A stretch of 11,447 nt of DNA from DATKZS01 sp035527835 [NCBI: bacterium] (lineage in GTDB: Bacteria; RBG-13-61-14). The notes beneath the pieces were generated by a model that worked only from the letters and a program-made list of their open reading frames with translations, was not told the origin of the DNA and did not search any database. Positions within the stretch are counted from its first letter, which is position 1, and each line of letters begins with the position of its first letter. Shown here piece after piece: positions 1 through 5,502 of the stretch. The DNA lies in assembly GCA_035527835.1 (NCBI GenBank), contig DATKZS010000074.1, positions 1 to 11,447 of the forward strand. The letters run 5' to 3'. The position numbers were made by a program, and so were the translations under genes.

Positions 1-1
1 A

Positions 2-138
2 GCGTAGAGCGGAGGGCGAATATCGTAGGGCGGAGGGAGAAGGGCGAATGTCGGGAAGACAACGGCAAGATGATAATTATCACTTGCCAGGAATTGGGGT
101 GTTTTCACGCTCTACGCCCTTCGCTCTACGCTATTCGC
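2..138. repeat. Inverted repeat A, arms made of 7-nt units
   Basis: The left arm (2-57) is eight tandem heptamers: GCGTAGA, GCGGAGG, GCGAATA, TCGTAGG, GCGGAGG, GAGAAGG, GCGAATG, TCGGGAA. The right arm (104-138) is five heptamers in the opposite orientation: TTCACGC, TCTACGC, CCTTCGC, TCTACGC, TATTCGC. The reverse complement of the right arm shares exact units (GCGTAGA, GCGAATA) with the left arm. The element may extend past the left edge of the window. It fills the leader of the first gene, whose start lies 36 nt beyond the right arm. No open frame is needed to explain it. It looks like a dispersed intergenic repeat; its function is unknown. Confidence 0.75.
64..88. promoter_or_regulatory. 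Near-perfect 25-nt palindrome with FNR-like core
   Basis: A perfect 12-nt palindrome, TGATAATTATCA (71-82), is flanked by GGCAAG (64-69) and its complement CTTGCC (83-88), with only A70 unpaired. The inner part fits the TGAT-N4-ATCA core of the FNR-type box (TTGAT-N4-ATCAA) but lacks the outer T and A. It sits about 90 nt before the first start codon, between the arms of repeat A. It could be an operator for a dimeric regulator or an RNA hairpin. No T-run follows, so it is not a standard terminator. Confidence 0.4.
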
Positions 139-173
139 TCAGATGATCCTTTAATTTCGAGATAGGGGGAAAC

Positions 174-1754
174 ATGGCAAAAGCAGACCCGGGCAAGCTC
201 AAGGACCAGGCCGCGAAATTCCTGAAAAAAGGCAAGATGGACAAGGCGCTCGAGACCTACCTGGAGCTGGAGAAGGTGGCCAAGGACGACCTCCGCATCC
301 CCCAGAAAGTAGCCGAGATCATGCTCAAGATGGGGCAGAAGGCAGAGGCCGTCTCGAAGTACAAGGAGTCGGCCGAGCGCTACCGGGACAAGGGCTTCCT
401 GGTCCAGGCCATTGCCATTTACAAGGTCATCCTGGAGCTTGCGCCCGATGATCCCTCGGCCAAGGAGGCGCTGTCCACGCTCTCCGAGGAGCGGACCGGC
501 CCGACGATGGGCCTGAAGAAGCACGTGGAGGAAGAAGTCAAGCACATGCCTCCTTTGCCCAAGCGGGCCCACCCCGAGCCTCCCAAGCCGGAAGCCATCA
601 TCCCCGAGCCGGCCCCGGAGGAAAAGCCCGCCGAAGAGCCTCCGGAAGAGGAGCCGGCGCCCGCGGAGGCTGAAGGCGCCGAGGCTCAAGGCGATGAAGC
701 GGAGCTGGGCGTGCCGCTGGAAGAGGCCGGCGCCGAGTTTCTCTCGGCGGAGGACGACGGCCAGAACCTGGAGCTGAGCGCCGACGACGAAGAGGCGGCG
801 CCGGCGGCGCCGGAGGCTTCAACGGCGGATGAAGCGGGTGCGGGCGAGGACATCCCGCTGGAGGCCGGCGACGTTGAGGTCGAGGTCGAGGACACGGGCG
901 TGGTCCCGGTTGACGAAGAGGAGGAGCTGCCGGCGGCGGGCCCGGAAAAGACCCCGCTGTTCTCCGACCTCGAGCCCGGCGAGTTCGAGCGCGTGTTCGA
1001 GCTCCTGTCGAGCCGCGTGATCGGAAAAGACGCGGTAGTGGTGAAGGAGGGCGACCGGGGCGACTCGATCTTCATCATCGCGCGGGGCAAGTTCGCGGTC
1101 ACCCGGACCTGCGCCGACGGCGAGAAGGAGGCCGCGGTCCTGGGCCCCGGCGACTTCTTCGGCGAGATCGGCTATTTCCACGGCAAGCGCACCGCCACTG
1201 TCACGGCCATGATGAAGTCGCTGATCCTGGAGATGACCAAGTCCGACCTCGACCGGGTGGTGGACGAGTTCCCCCGCGTCAAGGAGGTGCTGGCCCGGTT
1301 CTACCGCGAGCGCGTCATGGAAAACCTCATGGCCGACTCGCCCCTGTTCGGGGGCCTGGTCCCGCCCGAGCGCGACCGCTTCCGCGAAAAGTTCCGCTAC
1401 CGGGAAATCAAACAGGGCGAGGTGATCGTCAAGGAAGGCGACCCGGGCGATTCCATGTTCCTGATCAAGTCCGGCGGGTTCACCGTCCAGACCGTTTACG
1501 AGCTCACCCATAAAACCATCGAGCTGGCCAAGCTCAAGGGCGGCGACTTCTTCGGCGAGGTGAGCCTGGTCAAGAACAAGCCGCGCACCGCGACCATCTT
1601 GGCCGACACCGCGGCCGAGGTCATGGAGTTGCGCCGGGAGGACTTCGAGGCCATTGCCAAGTCTCATCCCGAGATCGCCTCCGCCCTCGAGCACACCATC
1701 GAGCAGAGGGTCGAGGACACCATCAAGAAAATGGTGGGGGCAATGGAGAAATGA
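174..1754 (+). CDS. TPR protein with tandem cyclic-nucleotide-binding domains
   Basis: This cytoplasmic protein of 526 residues has no signal peptide or membrane segment. Residues 8-105 are helical TPR-like repeats (for example the segments around 8-40, 42-75 and 76-105). Residues 118-260 are a low-complexity Glu/Pro/Ala linker, strongly acidic. Two CNB domains follow, about 262-385 and 388-510. Both keep the phosphate-binding cassette: F329-G330-E331 with R339-T340, and F460-G461-E462 with P470-R471-T472. Ligand binding is therefore plausible in both. Thr after the invariant Arg is the pattern tied to cGMP contacts in eukaryotic PKG and CNG proteins, but it is not diagnostic in bacteria. There is no DNA-binding or catalytic domain, so it probably acts as a ligand-controlled scaffold, with the TPR part binding a partner. 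The ATG follows AGGGGGA at 164-170. The next gene is 275 nt away, beyond two repeats. Architecture is clear; role and ligand are unknown. Confidence 0.9.
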   Translation: MAKADPGKLKDQAAKFLKKGKMDKALETYLELEKVAKDDLRIPQKVAEIMLKMGQKAEAVSKYKESAERYRDKGFLVQAIAIYKVILELAPDDPSAKEALSTLSEERTGPTMGLKKHVEEEVKHMPPLPKRAHPEPPKPEAIIPEPAPEEKPAEEPPEEEPAPAEAEGAEAQGDEAELGVPLEEAGAEFLSAEDDGQNLELSADDEEAAPAAPEASTADEAGAGEDIPLEAGDVEVEVEDTGVVPVDEEEELPAAGPEKTPLFSDLEPGEFERVFELLSSRVIGKDAVVVKEGDRGDSIFIIARGKFAVTRTCADGEKEAAVLGPGDFFGEIGYFHGKRTATVTAMMKSLILEMTKSDLDRVVDEFPRVKEVLARFYRERVMENLMADSPLFGGLVPPERDRFREKFRYREIKQGEVIVKEGDPGDSMFLIKSGGFTVQTVYELTHKTIELAKLKGGDFFGEVSLVKNKPRTATILADTAAEVMELRREDFEAIAKSHPEIASALEHTIEQRVEDTIKKMVGAMEK

Positions 1755-1785
1755 TCCGGAGCTGGAGCGATGGAAAGGATTATTT

Positions 1786-1852
1786 AACCGCGGAGGCGCG
1801 GAGGACACGGAGAATATGAAAATAATTCCTCCGCTTTCTCCGCGTCTCTGTC
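1786..1852. repeat. Inverted repeat B, 8/9-nt units (CGCGGAGG type)
   Basis: The left arm is CGCGGAGG, CGCGGAGGA, CACGGAGAA (1789-1814). The right arm (about 1826-1851) is the inverted form, with CTCCGC appearing twice. By eye about 18 of 26 positions pair. The short centre is AT-rich. It begins about 30 nt after the stop codon of the TPR/CNB gene and is followed within 13 nt by repeat C. It belongs to the same design class as the elements at 5328-5502 and 11323-11348: an 8-nt unit, then a 9-nt unit, then a partial third. Confidence 0.65.
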
Positions 1853-1864
1853 CTGAAAAAGAGT

Positions 1865-1945
1865 GGACAGGATTAACAGGATTTACAGGATGGAAGAAGA
1901 AACCGAGCATTGGTGTTAATCCGGTAAATCCTGTTAATCCTGTCC
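1865..1945. repeat. Inverted repeat C, 9-nt units (ACAGGATTW type)
   Basis: The left arm 1865-1886 is exactly complementary to 1924-1945, giving 22 bp of perfect pairing around a 37-nt centre. The arm is ACAGGATTA, ACAGGATTT, ACAGGAT in tandem, period 9. The pairing continues imperfectly to about 1891 and 1919. This is the strongest inverted repeat in the window. It is intergenic and could form a stable stem if transcribed. No T-run follows, so it does not look like an ordinary terminator. Confidence 0.85.
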
Positions 1946-1973
1946 GAATAATCTTCTTTTCATGAACTTAGGG

Positions 1974-1988
1974 TGCCGCCTCGCGGCA
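1974..1988. repeat. Small GC-rich hairpin before the HD-GYP gene
   Basis: TGCCGC (1974-1979) pairs with GCGGCA (1983-1988) across a 3-nt CTC loop. It lies in the leader of the HD-GYP gene, 41 nt before its start. No T-run follows directly, so a terminator is not supported. It may have no role. Confidence 0.35.
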
Positions 1989-2016
1989 TGAATGACTGCG
2001 GTTAAAAAAATTTACC

Positions 2017-2022
2017 AGGAGG
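2017..2022 (+). promoter_or_regulatory. Ribosome binding site fixing a TTG start
   Basis: A perfect AGGAGG stands 7 nt before TTG at 2030. No ATG or GTG in this frame lies near it, and the product then begins in a Lys/Ala-rich N-terminus. This supports TTG as the true start of the HD-GYP gene. Confidence 0.8.
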
Positions 2023-2029
2023 CAGAGCC

Positions 2030-3772
2030 TTGGCCATCAAAAAAACAGCGGGCAAAAAAAAGCCGCCGCGCGCGGGCAAAGGCCGGGTCGCGGCGAAGAA
2101 GGGCCCGGACCTGAAAGTCAGCGGGCTCCGCGCCCGATACCACCGCCTCGAGCTTCATGCCGGGCTCTTGCGCGAGATCGCGGCCATGGCCGGGGAGCAG
2201 GTCGAGCTGGGCCCATTTCTCGACCGGATCATCGTCCGCGTGGCCAAGGCCACGGCCGCCGAGTCCGCCACCCTGTTCCTGCTCGACGAGACCGGGCGGA
2301 CCCTCGAGTTCGCCGTGGTCAAGGGACCGCTCGCCGCCGAGCTCAAGGGCAAGCGCATGAGCGCCGGTGAAGGCATCGCCGGCAAGGTGGTGAAATCGGG
2401 CAAGGCGCACATCTCCAACCAGGTGAGCGCGGACAAGTTCTGGAGCCCGCGCGTGGCCCGCGAGACCGGGTACCAGACCGTGAACATCCTGGCCGCGCCA
2501 TTGAAAAGCAAGGGCCGCGCCCTCGGCGTCATCGAGCTCATTAATAAAAAGGACGGACGGCCCTTTACCCGCGACGACGCCTCCCTGCTCGACGCGCTGG
2601 CCGCCGAGACCGCCATCGTCATCGAGAACGCGCTCCTGATGAACGACCTCCGGCTGCGCGCCGGACAATTCGTCAAGCTCTCGCGCCTCTCCGCCATCCT
2701 CAACTCCACCCTCAACCCCAAGCTCGTGCGCAAGCGCGCCATGGAGGCCGCGGTCGAGCTCCTCGAATGCGAGACCGGGTCGCTTTACCTCATTGACCCG
2801 GAAAAGAACGAGCTGTACTTCGAGGTGGCGCTGGGCGAGAAGGGCGACGCGGTCAAGGAGATCCGGCTCAAGATGGGCGAGGGCATCGCCGGCTGGGTGG
2901 CTAAGGAGGGGCAGAGCGACCTGGTCCGCGACACCAGCACCGACCCGCGCTGGGCCAGCCGCGTGGACCGGAAGTCCAAGTTCCAGACCCGCAACATGGT
3001 CACCGTGCCCATGCGCGCCAGGGGCCGAGCCATCGGAGTGCTCCAGGCCATCAACAAGCTCCACGATAAAAGCTTCGATACCGAAGACCTGCGTCTCCTG
3101 GAAAGCCTCGCCGACCAGGTCGCCATCGCCCTCGAAAACGCCCGGCTCTACGAGGAGCAGAAGGTCATGTTCAAGGAGACCGCCGAGGCCCTGGCCACCG
3201 CCATCGAAAAACGCGACCCCTACACCGGCGGCCACACCAAGCGCGTCCGCGACTACTGCATGGCCACCGCCAAGTACATGGACCTCACCCCGGAGGACCG
3301 CGAATGGCTCGAATTGGCCGCCATCCTTCACGACGCCGGCAAGATCGGCGTGGACGACCAGGTCCTCAGAAAGCCCGGACGCCTCACCGACGACGAGTTC
3401 AACCAGATGAAACAGCACCCCGTCTTCGGCTTCGATATCCTCCAGCATGTAAAACCGCTCAGCCCCGCCATCCCCGGCATGAAACACCACCACGAGCGCT
3501 TCGACGGCAAGGGCTACCCCGAGGGCCTCGTAAACGGCGCCATCCCCCTGATCGCCCGCATCATCGCCGTCTCCGACACCTGGGACGCCATGACCTCCGA
3601 CCGGCCCTATCGAAAGGGCCTGTCCCACGACATCGCCAACGCCGAGCTCAAGAAATGCACCGGCACCCAGTTCGACGGCGTGGTGGTCGAGGCCTTCCTC
3701 AAAGCCTACCAGAACGGCGAGATCAAGTCGCAGGCGCAGGAGGGGGCCTCAAAGCAACCCCAGGCAACTTGA
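2030..3772 (+). CDS. GAF-GAF-HD-GYP protein, predicted c-di-GMP phosphodiesterase
   Basis: The product has 580 residues and is predicted to be soluble. Residues 1-25 are a basic Lys/Ala-rich tail. GAF domain 1 spans about 59-200 and GAF domain 2 about 222-371. A coiled linker leads into an HD-GYP domain at about 378-565. The HD-GYP marks are complete: GGHTKRV (H402), H434-D435 in LHDAGKIGV, the HHER segment from H486 to E489, G495-Y496-P497, and D516 in the SDTWDAMTSDRPYR motif. HD-GYP enzymes hydrolyse c-di-GMP to pGpG or GMP, so activity is expected here, controlled by the GAF pair. Both GAF domains carry N-K, a spacer, then F-x3-D (N172-K173, F179, D183; N342-K343, F349, D353). That resembles the NKFDE motif of cyclic-nucleotide-binding GAF domains without the final Glu, but it is common in bacterial GAF domains. 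The start is TTG with a perfect ribosome binding site. No response-regulator domain is present. Confidence 0.93.
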   Translation: MAIKKTAGKKKPPRAGKGRVAAKKGPDLKVSGLRARYHRLELHAGLLREIAAMAGEQVELGPFLDRIIVRVAKATAAESATLFLLDETGRTLEFAVVKGPLAAELKGKRMSAGEGIAGKVVKSGKAHISNQVSADKFWSPRVARETGYQTVNILAAPLKSKGRALGVIELINKKDGRPFTRDDASLLDALAAETAIVIENALLMNDLRLRAGQFVKLSRLSAILNSTLNPKLVRKRAMEAAVELLECETGSLYLIDPEKNELYFEVALGEKGDAVKEIRLKMGEGIAGWVAKEGQSDLVRDTSTDPRWASRVDRKSKFQTRNMVTVPMRARGRAIGVLQAINKLHDKSFDTEDLRLLESLADQVAIALENARLYEEQKVMFKETAEALATAIEKRDPYTGGHTKRVRDYCMATAKYMDLTPEDREWLELAAILHDAGKIGVDDQVLRKPGRLTDDEFNQMKQHPVFGFDILQHVKPLSPAIPGMKHHHERFDGKGYPEGLVNGAIPLIARIIAVSDTWDAMTSDRPYRKGLSHDIANAELKKCTGTQFDGVVVEAFLKAYQNGEIKSQAQEGASKQPQAT

Positions 3773-3800
3773 AGGAGGACGCGGCCCGTCTTTATTAACT

Positions 3801-3828
3801 TTGAAAGTCCACGCCCCTGTGATAGAAT
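3801..3828 (+). promoter_or_regulatory. Predicted sigma70-type promoter with extended -10
   Basis: TTGAAA (3801-3806) is a -35 box with 5 of 6 consensus bases. TAGAAT (3823-3828) is a -10 box with 5 of 6. The spacer is 16 nt. TG at 3820-3821 lies one base before the -10 box, giving the extended -10 form. The start codon at 3888 would leave a leader of about 50 nt. It would drive the Crp-like gene and the phosphodiesterase behind it. Confidence 0.6.
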
Positions 3829-3873
3829 TGTAATGTTTTAACGTCTATTAGCTTTTACTGGACTTGAGCTTAC

Positions 3874-3881
3874 AAAGGAGG
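3874..3881 (+). promoter_or_regulatory. Ribosome binding site selecting ATG 3888
   Basis: AAAGGAGG lies 6 nt before the ATG at 3888. An in-frame TTG at 3864 would add eight residues but would place this site inside the coding region. ATG 3888 is therefore preferred. Confidence 0.85.
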
Positions 3882-3887
3882 CATGAC

Positions 3888-4538
3888 ATGGCTGTCGAGG
3901 ATGTTCTTTTCCAGAGACTGGGCAAGGTTTTCCCGCCGGGCACGGTTCTGTTCCGGGACGGAGAGAAGGGCAAGGAGATGTACGTGATCCAGAGCGGGAA
4001 GGTGAAGATTTCCAAGGAGATCCGGGGGGAGGAGCAGACGCTGGCGATGCTGGGGGCCGGCGAGTTCTTCGGCGAGATGGCCATCCTCAACAACAAGCCG
4101 CGCTCGGCTTCCGCCTCGGTGGTGGAAGAGAGCAAGATGCTGGTGATTGATCCCAAGACCTTCGAGGCCATGATCAAGGGCAACACCGAGATCGCGGTCA
4201 GGATGATCAAGAAGCTGGCGCAGCGGCTGCAGGAGGCCGACCACCAGATCGAGTCGCTGATGCTCAAGGACTCGAATTCGCGGGTGGTGCACACGCTCAC
4301 CCGGCTCGCCGACACCATGGGCAAGCCCACGCCCGCGGGCACCAAGGTCGGGGTCACGGTGGCGGAGCTGGCCGGAAAATGCGGCCTGGAAACGCCCCAG
4401 GTGGACGAGATCATCCAGAAGATCGTCAAGGCCAAGCTGCTCATCGTCGAGCCCGACGGCATCACCATCTCCAACGCCGAAAAGCTCCGGAAGTTCCTCG
4501 AATACCTGACCATGAAAGAACAGTTCGGCGATATGTGA
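3888..4538 (+). CDS. Crp/Fnr-like cyclic-nucleotide-binding protein with unusual HTH
   Basis: The 216-residue product is close to the length of E. coli CRP (210). An N-terminal CNB domain (about 1-100) holds a full phosphate-binding cassette: F61-G62-E63 and P71-R72-S73-A74. A long C-helix (about 100-128) precedes a winged helix (about 131-210). Aligned by eye to CRP with an offset of 10 along the C-helix, the adenine-contacting T127/S128 become A117/D118. In the recognition helix, CRP R180/E181/R185 become T169/P170/E174. The fold is thus conserved, but the usual ligand-base and DNA contacts are not. It may recognise another nucleotide and another DNA site, or work without DNA. It has its own promoter and is followed after 13 nt by the cyclic-nucleotide phosphodiesterase gene. 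Family assignment is firm; 'transcription factor' is likely but not certain. Confidence 0.9.
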   Translation: MAVEDVLFQRLGKVFPPGTVLFRDGEKGKEMYVIQSGKVKISKEIRGEEQTLAMLGAGEFFGEMAILNNKPRSASASVVEESKMLVIDPKTFEAMIKGNTEIAVRMIKKLAQRLQEADHQIESLMLKDSNSRVVHTLTRLADTMGKPTPAGTKVGVTVAELAGKCGLETPQVDEIIQKIVKAKLLIVEPDGITISNAEKLRKFLEYLTMKEQFGDM

Positions 4539-4551
4539 GCCGGAGGGGTAT

Positions 4552-5310
4552 ATGAAGGTCCGGGTCCTCGGGTGTTACGGCGGAGAATTGCCCGGCTACC
4601 GCACCACTTGTTTCCTCGTCAATAATAACGTGATGATTGACGCGGGTGCGGCCACCGCCGCGCTCCCGCTCAAGGACCAGGTGAAGATTGACGCCATCCT
4701 GCTCACCCATTCCCACCTCGACCACGTCCGCGACCTGGGCTTCCTCGCCGACAACGTCTTCGGGAAACGGGAGGGCCCGGTCCGGGTCTGGGCCCTGCCC
4801 GAGACCATCCGGAGCGTGAAGGCGCACATCCTCAACAACACGATATGGCCGGACTTCACTCAGCTCCCGGACGCGGAGCATCCCGTGATGTCGTTTCACG
4901 AGCTGCGCGAGGGCATTCCCGTGGAGGTCGAGGGACTGGCGGTGACCGCAATCAAGGTGAACCACCTCGTGCCCGCCGCCGGCTATATCGTGAAGAACCA
5001 GACCGCGGGCTTCGCCTTCTCCGGCGACACCGGCCCGACCGAGGCCTTGTGGAAGGCGGCGGCGGCGGTGGACGCTCTCCGCGCCGTGTTCCTCGAGTTG
5101 AGCCTGCCCGACCGGCTCGCCGAGCTGGCCGAGCTCACCCGGCACCTGACCCCGGCCTCCGCTCTGAAGGAGCTCATTAAGCTCAATCGGCCCGACCTGC
5201 CGGTGTATTTCTTCCACATGAAGCCGCAGTACCTGAAGGAGATCGTAAACGAGGTTGACTCCGACCCCCGTTTCCACGTCACCGAGCAGGGAGACCATAT
5301 CGAGATATGA
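4552..5310 (+). CDS. Class II 3',5'-cyclic-nucleotide phosphodiesterase (MBL fold)
   Basis: The 252-residue product is predicted to be a cytoplasmic metallo-hydrolase that opens cAMP or cGMP to the 5'-nucleotide. The metal site is visible: T52-H53-S54-H55-L56-D57-H58, H138 in VNHLVPAAGY, D159 in SGDTGPTE, and H222 in FFHMKP. Features typical of the class II (yeast PDE1, bacterial CpdP) branch include GCYGGELPGYRTT at 7-19, E182 in LELSLP and H198 in RHLTP. The residues just after HLDH differ from the classical family signature as I recall it. There is no signal peptide, unlike the periplasmic CpdP of Vibrio, so it would act on the internal pool. GGAGG at 4542-4546 lies 5 nt before the ATG. 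Only 13 nt separate it from the Crp-like gene, so the two are probably co-transcribed, suggesting it limits the signal sensed by that protein and perhaps by the TPR/CNB protein. Confidence 0.9.
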   Translation: MKVRVLGCYGGELPGYRTTCFLVNNNVMIDAGAATAALPLKDQVKIDAILLTHSHLDHVRDLGFLADNVFGKREGPVRVWALPETIRSVKAHILNNTIWPDFTQLPDAEHPVMSFHELREGIPVEVEGLAVTAIKVNHLVPAAGYIVKNQTAGFAFSGDTGPTEALWKAAAAVDALRAVFLELSLPDRLAELAELTRHLTPASALKELIKLNRPDLPVYFFHMKPQYLKEIVNEVDSDPRFHVTEQGDHIEI

Positions 5311-5327
5311 TCCGGGACGCTTTTTAT

Positions 5328-5502
5328 GAACGCAAAGACGCAAAGAGCGCAAAGAAGAACTATTTTTGTTCGGAGAGAATCAAGATAAAATTGATGATAG
5401 GGTGAACACGTTTTCCACTTCAGGTGTTGAGTCTGCAATGAAATGCTGCTAAAATGTCAAATCAAATTGCATTCCCTTTGCGGCCTCTGCGTCTCTGCGT
5501 TT
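5328..5502. repeat. Inverted repeat D, 8/9-nt units, right arm inside lptD
   Basis: The left arm (5328-5354) holds CGCAAAGA, CGCAAAGAG, CGCAAAG. The right arm (5476-5502) is its inverted copy; 22 of 27 positions match, and three of the five mismatches would be G:U-type in RNA. The centre is 121 nt. The right arm falls within the annotated lptD frame and encodes residues 12-20. The left arm begins 17 nt after the phosphodiesterase stop codon. The design is the same as in repeats B and F. Confidence 0.8.

Noticed and set aside
819-1910. Long minus-strand open frame opposite the TPR/CNB gene
   Set aside because: Low-complexity translation typical of GC-rich antisense frames; it also runs through repeat B. 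The plus-strand frame has clear CNB motifs.
2012-3628. 538-codon minus-strand open frame opposite the HD-GYP gene
   Set aside because: No recognisable motif, biased Gly/Ala/Val/Leu/His content; the plus strand carries full GAF and HD-GYP motifs.
3772-3778. Perfect AAGGAGG just after the HD-GYP stop codon
   Set aside because: No start codon lies at a useful distance downstream, and the following sequence opens no frame of note. It is likely chance.
3778-3795. Possible terminator after the HD-GYP gene (GACG...CGTC then TTTATT)
   Set aside because: A stem of only 4 bp and a broken T-run are too weak to call.
3817-3835. CRP-type site TGTGA near the promoter of the Crp-like gene
   Set aside because: The second half-site TCACA is missing; the TGTGA overlaps the extended -10 element and is explained by it.
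5296-5327. Terminator after the phosphodiesterase gene
   Set aside because: CATATC/GATATG at the stop codon has a 2-nt loop and the T-run is 11 nt away, so it is not a normal terminator.
5363-5391. Promoter-like pair before lptD (TTTTTG and TAAAAT)
   Set aside because: The -10 is fair, but the -35 is poor and the region lies in the AT-rich centre of repeat D; not enough support.
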